DNA of 64,000 nt from an uncultured Flavobacteriaceae bacterium (GCA_947500575.1 CANMSI010000002.1:682001-746000); one strand, 5' to 3'; counted from the stretch's first letter, positions 38,301 to 47,796 are shown. The notes: a model not told the origin generated them from the sequence alone. A program made the numbers and translations.

Positions 38301-38477
38301 TCAATTATTATGACTTCTTTTGGAGTAAACTACTATTTATCTGGATTGCATAGCTATGCCGCTGGTGACCCCGTGCCCGTACCTAAATTTATATACGTGC
38401 TGATCGCTGTGATTGTTTTGGTTTCTTTACTTGCTTTCTTTAGAGTTCGGCATCGAAAAAAACAATTTTTGGAATAA
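35328..38477 (+). CDS. Cytochrome c biogenesis fusion protein CcsB(ResB)-CcsA
   Basis: A 1049-residue inner-membrane System II cytochrome c synthase. The N-terminal ResB-like part has helices at the start and a large periplasmic region. The C-terminal CcsA part (after about residue 740) carries the WWD-type haem-handling motif WGRYWAWDPKETWALI (about 945-960) and flanking conserved histidines (VLHLRFVP, LHSYAAG). It attaches haem to CXXCH motifs; the nrfHA location suggests it serves the nine haems of NrfHA, including the unusual CWTCK. It is convergent with the porin at 38502. Confidence 0.95.
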   Translation: MRIFYRIFSSPILALVLLLVFAIAMGAATFIENDFGTATAWIKVYDSTWFELVMLGLGICFATNIYKYKLWRKEKWAILLFHCAFIIILIGAGITRYDSYGGIMRIREGASSNTIISDQNYLQAHISKGKQSQHLERELYFSPLTNNNFAIETNLGTTPITISHERFIADAIPEIVDDPANGVPLLQMVVTSGNGRETVFLKKGEIEEIGNHKHKIGFEASGEDVINLIEKDGQFQILAPHQLDFFIMADQTAGIIKGDTIQPMSLRTLYRSGDLSFVPLSFHKSGRIDIISSAEKPKDNDKVKDDALILNVTVDDKTEEVTLLYRDGFLPTTHEVRVNGTKVSLSYGAKSIKTPFSVQLNDFQLERYPGSESPSAYASEVTVLDSETKMPFRIFMNNVLDYGGFRFYQASYDTDEKGTVLSVNHDVLGTNVTYLGYFLMMIGMFFTLFGRGSHFMIINKKLKKIKTNKLVTSIFLAITMSTGLHAQQRNDTIPIPKLVAQQVIEKQHTELFGRLMVQDLDGRIKPINTLASEFLRKVSRRPYFKHTNDGKEIRLDANQVFLAMHVAPGTWQQIPIIKIDTEKGGSFFDALKITDEGLISFDDLINPSGDYVLTKVVEEANAKKPAEHNEFDKEVLKVDERFNILFNIFSGNYLKIYPNSLDKKDTWYSYTHHFKDFPTEDARFVQTITPSYFNDLAAKKWAEATEKLSYINTYQSTLGKDIIPNSRRIEAELWYNEMNLNFWLFQVFFTLGFILLVLALAKIFTHNRFISVLWNILVIGSLISFLIFTGNILLRWYVAQHAPWSNGYEMLVFVAWVLMLCGLMTFRKSDFSLPLATLFTGSLLFVSYLDWLSPEITNLMPVLKSFWLKVHVATIVSSYAPLALSAVLGFMVLILMIIETKKSKEAIAIRIKELTYINEISMTIGLFVLAVGTFLGGIWANESWGRYWAWDPKETWALISIIIYAIVLHLRFVPSLKGRFTLNVASVFAFGSIIMTSFGVNYYLSGLHSYAAGDPVPVPKFIYVLIAVIVLVSLLAFFRVRHRKKQFLE

Positions 38478-38501
38478 GGTAATTATCTATAGAAAAGGGC
38501 A

Positions 38502-39767
38502 TCACTCTTCTATTTTTGTCATAAACAATGTGGGTTTTATCGTCACCATTGCCCATGCCCAATAATTTGTATTATTATCAAAATTGTTCTTTAAAATTTC
38601 CATTCCTTCGGATGCAAATAAATGTGAATACCCAGCTTTAATGTTGATGTCTTTTCTAAAATTATAATTCAGTACGAAATCTGCCTCAAAACCTAATTGC
38701 TTACTGTCGATATTCTGCAAATTGGCTGCGGCAGAAAAATTATGGATACGGGCATTTAAAGATGTTCTTTCTCCCAAACCAACTACGGTTCCTAAGTACA
38801 GATCTACTAGACCCACATTGTTTGCATGGTTTCCAACAAAAAAGTAATCCATTAACCCATTGAATTTATGGTTGGTACCATAAAACGGGCTAAAGGCCTT
38901 GTTCTCTCCTGCCGTTGGAGAGCCATTATCATTGCCACTCAATACTTCTCCACCAATGATTAAAGAAAATTTTGGCTGTAGTTTGTAATTAGCTTCTAAT
39001 GAAAATAGATAGGCGCTTATATCATTTTCGTTTACATCATTCCCAAATTGATAATAGATGTTGGATGTGAGCCCTATGTTACTTTTGGTGTATTTTAAGT
39101 GGGTTCCTATGGTTTGGCTAAAACGAGTTTCACTATTGTCAACATTTGCTGTATCAATAAATTGTAAACCATTATTTAGTAAAAGGAAACTAGCAGCGAA
39201 GGACTCCCAATTTTGATGAAACCAAGCAAACTGAATACTTTTGTAGGTATTTGCAGTAGTAAGTAGATTTCCTGTAGTGGACTCTCCATCTTGGTTAAAA
39301 GCCGCCCCCAGATGAAAACGGAATTTGTTTTTGTTATACTTCAGCAAAGCGGCATCATGACTCCTTGCTTGTTGCGCCCATCCTACACCTCCAAAGATGC
39401 GCTGATCATCATAATTTAGTACTTGTCTTCCTAGTTTTAAAGAGAACTCGGGATTAAATAACAACTCGCCCCAAGCTTGATGCACACCAAACCCATTTTT
39501 GTCAGCCCTATTCAGCTGTGGAACATCTCCCCAAACACGAATGTCCTGCACACTTAAATAAAGATTTAAATACTCCTTTTTAAAATTGGTATTCAAGCGG
39601 GTACGTTGGGATACAAAAGCAGAAGCATCTACATTATTTGGAAAGAGTGTACCAAAACCATGACGATACTCAAACCGAGGTCTCAGTTCGGCATCAACTT
39701 TTAGTTGCGCTGTAACTGTGGGGAACACAAATAGGAACAGAAGTACCTGAAAATAGCCGTGTCTCAT
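38502..39767 (-). CDS. Alginate-export-family outer-membrane porin-like protein
   Basis: A 421-residue protein with signal peptide (to VTAQ) and a barrel of the AlgE/alginate_exp type. The start (LKVDAELRPRFEYRHG) and the later EFSLKLGRQVLNYDDQRIFGGVGWAQQARSHDAALLKY pattern in outline are common to this family in Bacteroidetes. Many members near nitrogen or respiratory genes are simple porins, so alginate export is not implied. It is convergent with ccsBA (24 bp apart) and transcribed alone. Confidence 0.8.
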   Translation of the reverse strand: MRHGYFQVLLFLFVFPTVTAQLKVDAELRPRFEYRHGFGTLFPNNVDASAFVSQRTRLNTNFKKEYLNLYLSVQDIRVWGDVPQLNRADKNGFGVHQAWGELLFNPEFSLKLGRQVLNYDDQRIFGGVGWAQQARSHDAALLKYNKNKFRFHLGAAFNQDGESTTGNLLTTANTYKSIQFAWFHQNWESFAASFLLLNNGLQFIDTANVDNSETRFSQTIGTHLKYTKSNIGLTSNIYYQFGNDVNENDISAYLFSLEANYKLQPKFSLIIGGEVLSGNDNGSPTAGENKAFSPFYGTNHKFNGLMDYFFVGNHANNVGLVDLYLGTVVGLGERTSLNARIHNFSAAANLQNIDSKQLGFEADFVLNYNFRKDINIKAGYSHLFASEGMEILKNNFDNNTNYWAWAMVTIKPTLFMTKIEE

Positions 39768-39941
39768 AAAGTTAGTTTGGACGATTCATTACCCTTAAGA
39801 TAGGGGAAAATCCTTTAAAAAAGAAGTCCTAAAGCTTATCAAATCAGCAAGAACTATTTTATAGATAATTGCCGATATACTTAACCAAACAACGACTAAA
39901 AAGAACTAATTTTTAATTCATAAGTTCATAAAAAATAAAAA

Positions 39942-41510
39942 TTAAAAACGATATCCCAGTTGAGCCGTTAGTTGTTGTCTGCCTCCAACACCCAACTGTA
40001 CCATAAAATCCCAATGCTTTCCAAATCCCTTGTTAACGCCAAAGAGTGCATTCCACTGAGTAGGAATAAAGTTGACATTATACCTTAATATATCTCCAGA
40101 TTCCAATTCAAAAAAACCAGAAACATCCGAATCATAAAACTGTCCCATACTCCCAGCAAAAACATTTAGATTATTTGGAAAACGATACCCTGTAAGTAAA
40201 ACATAAGCGTTTGCTGTGGTAGTTGTGTTTGCTTCTTTAACACTTGCCCTTATAAATTGATATGTACCACTAAAAAAAACATCTCCGACACCTCCTCCAA
40301 GCGTAACGGCACCACCTACGATATTAGCACTTACATCAATATTTAGAGGTAATGATAAAGGGATATCGCTAGGATCCAATCCTAGAAAAGGAGCAAGATC
40401 TACCACACTCTGTCTAAACTCTTGATCCAAAGTAAAATTACCCGCCACCGTATTATCTGCTCTACCGATAATTGCAGAAACATTCAAGAATGGAAAAATC
40501 CAAACATCGGGTCTTACAAAATAGGTGTTGGTTGTTTGAACGATTTCTGAATTTTCTAAATCGAACAATGGACTTAAGTCCGCTAATTCACTAGCGCCAA
40601 AACCTACACTTATTCCTTGAAAATCCAAGTCATCATCTTGGGAATGTACAATCACATTTAAACCAACAGGTCTTGGTAATCCAAATCCAAGTTTTGTTGC
40701 GGGTTTTCCAAATATAGGCAGCACCCAGCCAAGTTTTACATTTACCGTATCAAGAGAAGTTCCAGGAGCAAACAGTTGGGCACTACCCGTATCATTCCAT
40801 GTAATTCTTTTACCCTCAGTATCCATGTAATCAATAGTGTTGTACTCCAATGAATATGCATCACCTCGCACGGTGTATGACTCATTCATACTAGCAACCA
40901 AATAACCTCCTTGGTTCGTTGCCTTTTTGAAATAAACAACCCGCTTAAAATTTTCCTTACCCCCTGATAGCTTCTCGTTACTAACAAGTTCTATTCTATC
41001 TAAAGTTTGACCTATAACATATATCTTTCCATCATATTTTTTGATGTCTTTAAGTTCTGGTTCAACATTATTTTTGGAATACCTAAAACCAAAAATCATT
41101 TCGTTGGAGTCATCACTAATAAATTTTAGAGACGATTCGTCGTAGAGATAGCTCCTAGAAAGCCTACTTAGCTTATGACTTTTTTCAATAGCTTTTTTAA
41201 GTTCCTTTAATTCTGATTTAGACAACTTTCCTTTTGCCACAACAAAACGAATATCTTTTCCCTCTTTATACCTTGGGTCATAAATAATTTGCGTTTCAAA
41301 ACTAGTAGTTCCCGTAGAGCCACTAATATTAATTGTCAAATTTTGTATAAAACTACCTTCCTGCAACAAAGGACTTGCAGCAGCGTCTAAGATCTTTGGC
41401 GAGATTCCATTTTCAAAAAGATAATTACTATTGAGTGGATTATACTCTTGAGCAATAGAAATAAAAGACCACAAACAAAATAAAAAAGGATAAAGAGGTT
41501 TTATATTCAT
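39942..41510 (-). CDS. Large beta-rich outer-membrane protein, last gene of the efflux operon
   Basis: A 522-residue product from the ATG at 41510; an upstream in-frame ATG at 41573 would put 21 extra residues before the signal peptide and is unlikely. A signal peptide (to ISIAQ) is followed by a mixed domain of about 200 residues, rich in Lys and charged. The last about 260 residues are a barrel with Gly/aromatic-rich strands (VTLGGGVGDVFFSGTYQF, NAYVLLTGYRF), ending QLTAQLGYRF with terminal phenylalanine. No family is recognised. It is separated from the TerB-like gene by about 110 bp. Confidence 0.7.
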   Translation of the reverse strand: MNIKPLYPFLFCLWSFISIAQEYNPLNSNYLFENGISPKILDAAASPLLQEGSFIQNLTINISGSTGTTSFETQIIYDPRYKEGKDIRFVVAKGKLSKSELKELKKAIEKSHKLSRLSRSYLYDESSLKFISDDSNEMIFGFRYSKNNVEPELKDIKKYDGKIYVIGQTLDRIELVSNEKLSGGKENFKRVVYFKKATNQGGYLVASMNESYTVRGDAYSLEYNTIDYMDTEGKRITWNDTGSAQLFAPGTSLDTVNVKLGWVLPIFGKPATKLGFGLPRPVGLNVIVHSQDDDLDFQGISVGFGASELADLSPLFDLENSEIVQTTNTYFVRPDVWIFPFLNVSAIIGRADNTVAGNFTLDQEFRQSVVDLAPFLGLDPSDIPLSLPLNIDVSANIVGGAVTLGGGVGDVFFSGTYQFIRASVKEANTTTTANAYVLLTGYRFPNNLNVFAGSMGQFYDSDVSGFFELESGDILRYNVNFIPTQWNALFGVNKGFGKHWDFMVQLGVGGRQQLTAQLGYRF

Positions 41511-41623
41511 TGCATAGATGTTTTTATAATTGATATTTATTTGAAGATATTGCAGTATATGCAAGAGATACAAACAAAAAACTCTTAGTAGTCACCTTGC
41601 AATTATCAACAATGTCATAAAAT

Positions 41624-42037
41624 CTATTGATTGATATTTTTAATACCATCAATAAAAGAATCAAGATCTACACCTTCTTGCATCATTTTAATAGACTTAT
41701 CAGCAATATAAGGTACATTTTGATGTGTAAATCCCATTCCTTTTCCCATACGTTCTAACCATGATTTTTGTTCAACGCCAGTAATGGAATCATCCTCACA
41801 GACCAATTGCGTTAAGGTGTATAGATTTTGCAATTTCATTTTGTTCGTAGGTATTGTTTCCAAAGGATAGGACAAGTAGTTAGCCATAATACTTTCATAT
41901 TCTGAATTGGACATTCCTAATTTTGAGGAAAGGTGAGTTAGAAATTCTTTTTCTGATTCCGAAGCATCACCATCGCGCATGGTTATTTTAACAAGTGCCG
42001 CAAACTCGTTATGATATTGATTTTGTTTGTTTTCCAT
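41624..42037 (-). CDS. TerB-like helical protein
   Basis: A 137-residue protein with no signal peptide and an all-helical layout. The first repeat (EFAALVKITMRDGDASESEKEFL) and the second (LTQLVCEDDSITGVEQKSWL) each place acidic Asp/Glu residues after a helix, in the way TerB/TerB-like domains bind metal. TerB domains are found with tellurite resistance and membrane stress systems. It is encoded between a potassium channel and a beta-barrel, so a regulatory role for the channel is possible but unproven. Confidence 0.65.
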   Translation of the reverse strand: MENKQNQYHNEFAALVKITMRDGDASESEKEFLTHLSSKLGMSNSEYESIMANYLSYPLETIPTNKMKLQNLYTLTQLVCEDDSITGVEQKSWLERMGKGMGFTHQNVPYIADKSIKMMQEGVDLDSFIDGIKNINQ

Positions 42038-42117
42038 AGTTTATTTCTTATACTCCTTAAAAGTAATAATTATGAAACTATTTTATAATAGGAAAGCTTC
42101 ATTTTTCATATTCTTTT

Positions 42118-42789
42118 TTATTCACTTTTTTGATTGATCAATTTCCCTACCACAACGGCAGTAATAACCACCAAGTAAAACTGTCCTATGAGACCAATTA
42201 AAATTGTTGCTTTTTGCGCAAGAGGTGTAACGGGTAATATATCCCCATAGCCTATGGTCATCAGGGTAATAAAACTAAAGTACATAAGTTGCTCAGTGAG
42301 GGTATTGGCGTGCGTGTCTTGCATCTCTAACAACCCCCCAGAGAATGATCCAGGACCTGTTAGTTCTATACTCATCAAAATAAAAAAACCTATTAATCCA
42401 AGAGATACGAACCCACTAATTAAACCATAAATTACTGTCTTGTTTACTTTAAGACTATACCATACCTGCTTTATGATCTCATAAGTTACCACAAGATAGA
42501 AAGAGAAATAAATACCAAATTGGATATAACTTGCTAACAAGGGCATTTCGTCATTTGCTTGTGCATAACCAAACAGGGCACTACTAGCAACTAATAGAAC
42601 TAGAAAGAACCAGAAAAGTTCTTTTCTTTTAGAAATTAAAATGATGCCAGCAATAAGATTGAGTAAAAATGAGATGGGTGCCACCGTTTCCTCAAATACC
42701 TTTCCAGGGAGTAGCAAGGAACCAAATAGGATGACCATTTGTGTCACAAAAAAAAACTCAAACCTAAAATCATATAATTTTCCTTTCAT
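42118..42789 (-). CDS. Potassium-channel-like membrane protein
   Basis: A 223-residue membrane protein with several hydrophobic helices and a C-terminal two-helix pore unit. The selectivity filter is TIGYGD (178-183) between LTEQLMYFSFITLM and the final helix. The N-terminal part adds about four more helices, giving a six-helix layout like a voltage-gated-type or MthK-unlike channel without a cytoplasmic RCK domain. It would pass K+ across the inner membrane. It is cotranscribed with the upstream barrel (10 bp) and the efflux genes. Confidence 0.88.
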   Translation of the reverse strand: MKGKLYDFRFEFFFVTQMVILFGSLLLPGKVFEETVAPISFLLNLIAGIILISKRKELFWFFLVLLVASSALFGYAQANDEMPLLASYIQFGIYFSFYLVVTYEIIKQVWYSLKVNKTVIYGLISGFVSLGLIGFFILMSIELTGPGSFSGGLLEMQDTHANTLTEQLMYFSFITLMTIGYGDILPVTPLAQKATILIGLIGQFYLVVITAVVVGKLINQKSE

Positions 42790-42799
42790 TTTTGCTGTT

Positions 42800-43540
42800 T
42801 CAAAAAGCGTAACCTATTTTAATCCCATATCGAAAAGCGGGCAACTGAATTTTTGTTTTCTGATTACCATTAATTTGAAAATCAGGATTTATCAGATCAA
42901 AAATACCGATGTCTTTAAGTGCTTCGGTTAAGTCATCATAAAAGGCGTCTGGTACTGGAAGCACCTCATCAAGCACAAGAGTGTTATAACTTTTTCCAGG
43001 GCCTGCGATTATAAAATCAACAAAGAAATTACTTCCCAATCGAAGTTTATACCCTACTTCGGCTCCTACAATTAAAGACTGCAAGGTTGCATCAATCAAA
43101 ATAGGTGTTTGTTCTCGTTCTACGGAGGTATAATCTCCTGCCAATTCCGTTTTAAAATCTTGATACTTAAAGAAAATGCCCACGTAAAAACCGGATAAAC
43201 CCGAGTGGGATTTTTGCATGTACCAACGAAATTCAGGAATCAATTTCAACCCTCTAAAATCTAACTCTTCGGAAATAAAACGATCAAACTCTATGGAAGC
43301 AACATCAATACTACCAGATGAAAATTTATATCCCAAAGAGAGATTAAAGGAAAAACGATTTTTTATGGACCTTTCGTATTGAATCTGAGCAGTTCCAAAA
43401 AAGGGTAAAAGTGGGTCTACACTAATATGGTGATCTTTTTCTGCGAAATCATCAAAATCCTGAGCTTTCGAATCCATCGTATAGCACAGGGTCAAAAACA
43501 TTGAAATCAATAATTGTTTTGACACCTGTTTCGCTAACAT
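42800..43540 (-). CDS. Outer-membrane beta-barrel, efflux operon
   Basis: A 246-residue protein with signal peptide (to SKAQ) and an eight-strand-like barrel with alternating residues (FSFNLSLGYKFSS, GFYVGIFFKYQDF, LIVGAEVGYKLRLG) ending YGIKIGYAF. It resembles DUF3575-type barrels, but that is not certain. It lies 13 bp downstream of the RND pump gene and 10 bp before the channel gene, so it belongs to the same transcript. Confidence 0.75.
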   Translation of the reverse strand: MLAKQVSKQLLISMFLTLCYTMDSKAQDFDDFAEKDHHISVDPLLPFFGTAQIQYERSIKNRFSFNLSLGYKFSSGSIDVASIEFDRFISEELDFRGLKLIPEFRWYMQKSHSGLSGFYVGIFFKYQDFKTELAGDYTSVEREQTPILIDATLQSLIVGAEVGYKLRLGSNFFVDFIIAGPGKSYNTLVLDEVLPVPDAFYDDLTEALKDIGIFDLINPDFQINGNQKTKIQLPAFRYGIKIGYAF

Positions 43541-43553
43541 AAGATTCTTATTA

Positions 43554-46500
43554 CTAATTCTTCAACAACTCCTTATTAAAAATATACCCTTGATAATTCA
43601 CCTTATACAATACGCTGTAAAAAGCGGGAATAAACAACAAGGTTATCACGGTTCCAAATAGCAGCCCTACCATAATGGTTACTGCCATAGGCTCCCACAT
43701 TTCCCCTCCACCCAAATAGAGCGGTATTAAACCCAATACCGTGGTAAAAGTAGCCAGCAATATGGGCCTAAACCTTTGTAAACAAGCAGCTATAATAGCA
43801 TCTTGCGGATTGCGTTTTATTTCACTTTCTTCAATCTCTATTCGATCTACAAGTACAATTGCATTATTAATAACAATACCCGCTAGAGAAATTACTCCTA
43901 AAAAGGCCATAAAACCAAAAGGAACATTAAAGATTAACAGCCCCAATACCATTCCAATAATCCCTAAAGGAATGGTACAAACAATCATAACCATCTTCCT
44001 AAAAGAGTTAAATTGAATAATTAAAAGCATTACAATAATAAATGCCGATAAGGGCAAATAACTAGCCACAGCTCCCATATTTTCCGCTGTACTTTCGGCA
44101 TCACCGCCCAACTTATAGGTATAATCTGTACCCCATGTAGCAGCTTGTTCCTCTAACCAAGGGGTAATCTCCGCAGTTATTGCAGACGCGTTCCCCTCTT
44201 CGGTTAACTCACTAGACACATTAATGGTTCGTGTTAAATTTAATCGCTTAATACGAGTGTACTGCCATTGCGGAATAATGGAAGCTACTTGTAATAAAGG
44301 CACACTTTTTCCTGAGCTTTGTGCGTAAATATTTAAAGTTTCCAAGGATGCCAATGACTGTTGTTTATTTTGATCGCTCAACATTACGATAGGAATAGAC
44401 TTATCGTCTTCGCGATATTCACCAGTACTAAAACCATCCAATACGGTTTGCAAAGAAGTAGCAATGTCCTGATTGGTTATTCCAGCCAGCTGAGCCTTAT
44501 TTTGATCAATATCAATAATAAATTTCTTTCCCTTTGGACCCCAATTGTCTTTGATATTCTTAGTACCAGTAATACCGAACAATTTTGTTTTGATCGTTTG
44601 AGATATTTCTGCCAACTTGTTAGGGTCATCACCAGAAACTTTAATTTCTATAGGTGTACCACCACCTCCTGATCCTAAAAGACCTACTTTTATATCTGCA
44701 TTGGGAAAAGAAGCAAAGCTAAAAGAATCTAATTTTCTGACCATTTCATTATTCACCAGAAAGTTGGAAGTATTGATTAGAATGTGGGCATAATTTGAAT
44801 TAGCTTCATCTGGGTTGTATCCCAGATCATATGCAGATGGTCCTTCTCCTATATAGGCAGACCAATCAAGAATGCCATTGATCTTATTTTCAGACACCTG
44901 CAATTCTTCTTTCATAAATGCCTCGATTGCACTCACCATTTCTTGTGTGCGTTCAATTTTAGTACCCTCTGGCAAGTTAATATCGGCAGTTATCATATTC
45001 CGATCACTATCTGGGAAGAATACAAAGGCCAACAAACCAAATCCTAAAATGGACAAAACAAACAAACCAACGATTCCAAATAACACTGTTCGTTTCCAAG
45101 ACAAGGCAATGAGAATCAAATCTTTGTATTTTGCCTTTAATCCGTTGATCATTCGATCTAAAAAACTCACCTTTCCTTCTTCTTGTTTCTTCACCTTTAA
45201 AAAGAACACACAGAACAGCGTAATAATACTTAACGCAATAATCCATGAAGATATGAGTGCTATGGTAATCACAACGAAAATGGGACCCATAATATCACCC
45301 ATGACTGATTCTGCCATATAAAAAGATAAAAACGCTGCAGAAGTGGTTAATGTAGAAATTAAAAGCGGTGTAAAGAGTTCTGAACAAGAATCGATGGCTG
45401 CTTTTTTAACATCTGCACCATTTTCCATTTTCACCATGACGGATTCTGCCACTACAATCCCGTTATCCACCATCATTCCCAAAGCCATAATAAGGGCCGC
45501 CAAGGTAATTTGGTTTAAACCTACATCAATTAAACCCATGATAAAAAGAGTGGTAATGGTTACTATTGGAATAAGACTTGCAATGACCAAACCTGTTCTA
45601 AATCCAAGGAAAATTAGCATCACAGCCAAAACAATCGCTATGGACTGTAATAGGTTTCCAATAAAATCACTAATTTTTAAATCAATATAAGTATCAATAG
45701 ATGCCAAACGAGATACTTCTAGTCCCACAGGAAGTTTCTCTCTCCATTTCGCTAAAACACCATTCAGTTCATCTCCTAATTTAATAATGTTTGCGCCATC
45801 CTTTAAAGAAACATGAAGTGACAGTGCATCTTTTCCATTAATTCGAACAATTTGGGTTGGAGGATTGATATACCCTTTCCTCACATTTGTGATATCTTTT
45901 AAGGGAAGAACTTGCCCGCCTTCACCAACGGGTATCAACATCTCTTCAATATCAGAAACATCGTTAAAATTCCCCGTTGGCTCTAAAATAATACGTTCAT
46001 CTTCTACATTAATTTGACCTCCAGAACTTAAAATATTGGTTGTACTAATAAGACTTTGCAGTCTACTAGAGGTGAGGCCAAAACCTTTCAATTTTGTATT
46101 GTCAAACTCTACAAATACACGTTCTTCCTGATCTCCATTAATTTCTACTTTTGCCGCATCTGTAAGTTTAATGAGGTCATCTCGCATATCATCGGCATAC
46201 TCCTTCATATCGGAAAAGGAATACCCATCGCTAGTAAGACCAACAGCAATTCCAAAAACTTCTCCTATACCATCGTCTTTCAATTGTGGTTGCACACCAT
46301 CGGGTAAACCTTGTATACTACTTAATTTTCTTCGAAGCCGATCCCAAACAGCCTGTAATTCTTCGGGTTCAACTTGCATTACCAATTCTACTTGAACTAC
46401 CGAAAGACCCGTTCTTGAAGTACTGGTCACCTTTTTTAGTTCGGGAAGTTCTTGCGCTACTTTTTCAATTTTGTCTGTCACCAATTCCTCGACACGTTCC

Positions 46501-46667
46501 GGACTTGCCCCTGGGAATGAAGAAACTATTGAAGCAACTCTAATGGTATAGGGAGGCATGCTATCTCGCGATAAACTTTCATAACCTACTAAGCCCATTA
46601 GCATTACCACCCCAAGGATACTTAAAACAACGCGATTGTTATTAATTGAAAACTGCGTAAGATTCAT
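43554..46667 (-). CDS. RND-family efflux transporter permease
   Basis: A 1037-residue inner-membrane proton-driven exporter with the RND plan of 12 helices and two large periplasmic loops. The N-terminus FSINNNRVVLSILGVVMLMGLVG, the helix-4 segment MALGMMVDNGIVVAESVM with the proton-relay aspartate (second Asp of the usual DD pair is Asn), and the C-terminal IVINNAIVLVDRIEIEE are seen. Length matches AcrB. The adaptor gene is 22 bp upstream and the TolC-type gene upstream of that, so all three parts of an efflux pump are encoded together. The substrate is unknown. Confidence 0.94.
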   Translation of the reverse strand: MNLTQFSINNNRVVLSILGVVMLMGLVGYESLSRDSMPPYTIRVASIVSSFPGASPERVEELVTDKIEKVAQELPELKKVTSTSRTGLSVVQVELVMQVEPEELQAVWDRLRRKLSSIQGLPDGVQPQLKDDGIGEVFGIAVGLTSDGYSFSDMKEYADDMRDDLIKLTDAAKVEINGDQEERVFVEFDNTKLKGFGLTSSRLQSLISTTNILSSGGQINVEDERIILEPTGNFNDVSDIEEMLIPVGEGGQVLPLKDITNVRKGYINPPTQIVRINGKDALSLHVSLKDGANIIKLGDELNGVLAKWREKLPVGLEVSRLASIDTYIDLKISDFIGNLLQSIAIVLAVMLIFLGFRTGLVIASLIPIVTITTLFIMGLIDVGLNQITLAALIMALGMMVDNGIVVAESVMVKMENGADVKKAAIDSCSELFTPLLISTLTTSAAFLSFYMAESVMGDIMGPIFVVITIALISSWIIALSIITLFCVFFLKVKKQEEGKVSFLDRMINGLKAKYKDLILIALSWKRTVLFGIVGLFVLSILGFGLLAFVFFPDSDRNMITADINLPEGTKIERTQEMVSAIEAFMKEELQVSENKINGILDWSAYIGEGPSAYDLGYNPDEANSNYAHILINTSNFLVNNEMVRKLDSFSFASFPNADIKVGLLGSGGGGTPIEIKVSGDDPNKLAEISQTIKTKLFGITGTKNIKDNWGPKGKKFIIDIDQNKAQLAGITNQDIATSLQTVLDGFSTGEYREDDKSIPIVMLSDQNKQQSLASLETLNIYAQSSGKSVPLLQVASIIPQWQYTRIKRLNLTRTINVSSELTEEGNASAITAEITPWLEEQAATWGTDYTYKLGGDAESTAENMGAVASYLPLSAFIIVMLLIIQFNSFRKMVMIVCTIPLGIIGMVLGLLIFNVPFGFMAFLGVISLAGIVINNAIVLVDRIEIEESEIKRNPQDAIIAACLQRFRPILLATFTTVLGLIPLYLGGGEMWEPMAVTIMVGLLFGTVITLLFIPAFYSVLYKVNYQGYIFNKELLKN

Positions 46668-46689
46668 AATTCGTTTTGTTTAAGGTTGG

Positions 46690-47781
46690 TTATTGTAATC
46701 TTACTTTCTGCCCATCGAGCAAGGTTTGCAAGCCAGCAGTGGCAATTTTCTCTCCTCCATTTAGACCACTTTTAATTTTAAATCCATCGCTGGTCAATTC
46801 CCCAACTTCAATGGCCTGTTTCTTTGCAATTCCGGTTTTATCATCCTCTGTTTCAATAATGAATACAAAATTGCCATTACCATCTTCCCCTACCGCTTTT
46901 ACAGGAACAACCAATGTATCATCACTAACATCCTCATCGGCACCAAAATTAAAAGTAACATTCGCCGCCATACCAGGTTTGATATCTGGAGAAGGGTTCG
47001 TAATTCCAATTGCAGTGATATATGTTGAAGAATTTGCATCTATGCTTGGGGATACCTCTATAATGGTACCATCAAAATTTCCGTTTTCAACTGCAGAGAA
47101 CTCAAGCTTGGTCAACATCCCTACTTGTACCTTATTAATAACCGATTCCGAAAGGCCAACTTCTATTTTCATATCATCCCCCGCATTTAAGATCGCAAAC
47201 TGATGTCCTGCCGAGACACGTTCGTCCACCGCTCCATCTGTGCTAGAAATAACTCCATCTTTGGGTGCCCTTATCACCCCATACCCAAGTTGAGTGGCTT
47301 GGATCCCTCTATTCCTTTTTGCAGATTCATATTGGTCCAATGCAGACTGATATGAGTTCTTTGCTTGTTCATAATCACTTAAAGACTGACTTCCCTTTTC
47401 ATAAAGACTTTTCATCCTATCTAAGGCCGATTTGGCCGTTTTCATAGTAGAATTGGCACTATTTAAAGCAGATACAGATTGTTCATAGGCCAAATTCGCT
47501 TCCACATTATCCAATCTAGCAATGATGTCACCTTTCTTAACTTTGGCGCCTTTCCAATGATTAACTTCTGTAATAATACCGCTACTTCTAAAACTTAAAC
47601 CAATGGCATCACTTGCCTTAGCAACTCCACTAAAGGTTCTTATTTTTTGTGTATTTGCTGTACCTACCACCTGGTAATTAACAGGTCTAAGCACTTCTTC
47701 CTTCTTTTCAGTCTCTTCCTTACACGAACCAAAAGTCATAATTGCTAGAAGGGTCAAAATAATGCGACTGTAGTATTTCAT
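46690..47781 (-). CDS. RND periplasmic adaptor (membrane fusion) lipoprotein
   Basis: A 363-residue adaptor with lipobox FGSCKEE (C20). It has the usual order of lipoyl half, coiled-coil hairpin (SALNSANSTMKTAKSALDRMKSLYEKG), second lipoyl half (GVIRAPKDGVISS), beta-barrel and membrane-proximal domain. It bridges the RND pump and TolC-type channel. It lies 22 bp upstream of the RND gene and 15 bp downstream of the TolC fusion. Confidence 0.93.
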   Translation of the reverse strand: MKYYSRIILTLLAIMTFGSCKEETEKKEEVLRPVNYQVVGTANTQKIRTFSGVAKASDAIGLSFRSSGIITEVNHWKGAKVKKGDIIARLDNVEANLAYEQSVSALNSANSTMKTAKSALDRMKSLYEKGSQSLSDYEQAKNSYQSALDQYESAKRNRGIQATQLGYGVIRAPKDGVISSTDGAVDERVSAGHQFAILNAGDDMKIEVGLSESVINKVQVGMLTKLEFSAVENGNFDGTIIEVSPSIDANSSTYITAIGITNPSPDIKPGMAANVTFNFGADEDVSDDTLVVPVKAVGEDGNGNFVFIIETEDDKTGIAKKQAIEVGELTSDGFKIKSGLNGGEKIATAGLQTLLDGQKVRLQ

Positions 47782-47796
47782 AATTAAGATGGTTTT

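Noticed and set aside
44872-45321. 149-codon plus-strand frame antisense to the RND pump gene
   Set aside because: Shadow of the conserved pump coding sequence; no signal of independent coding.
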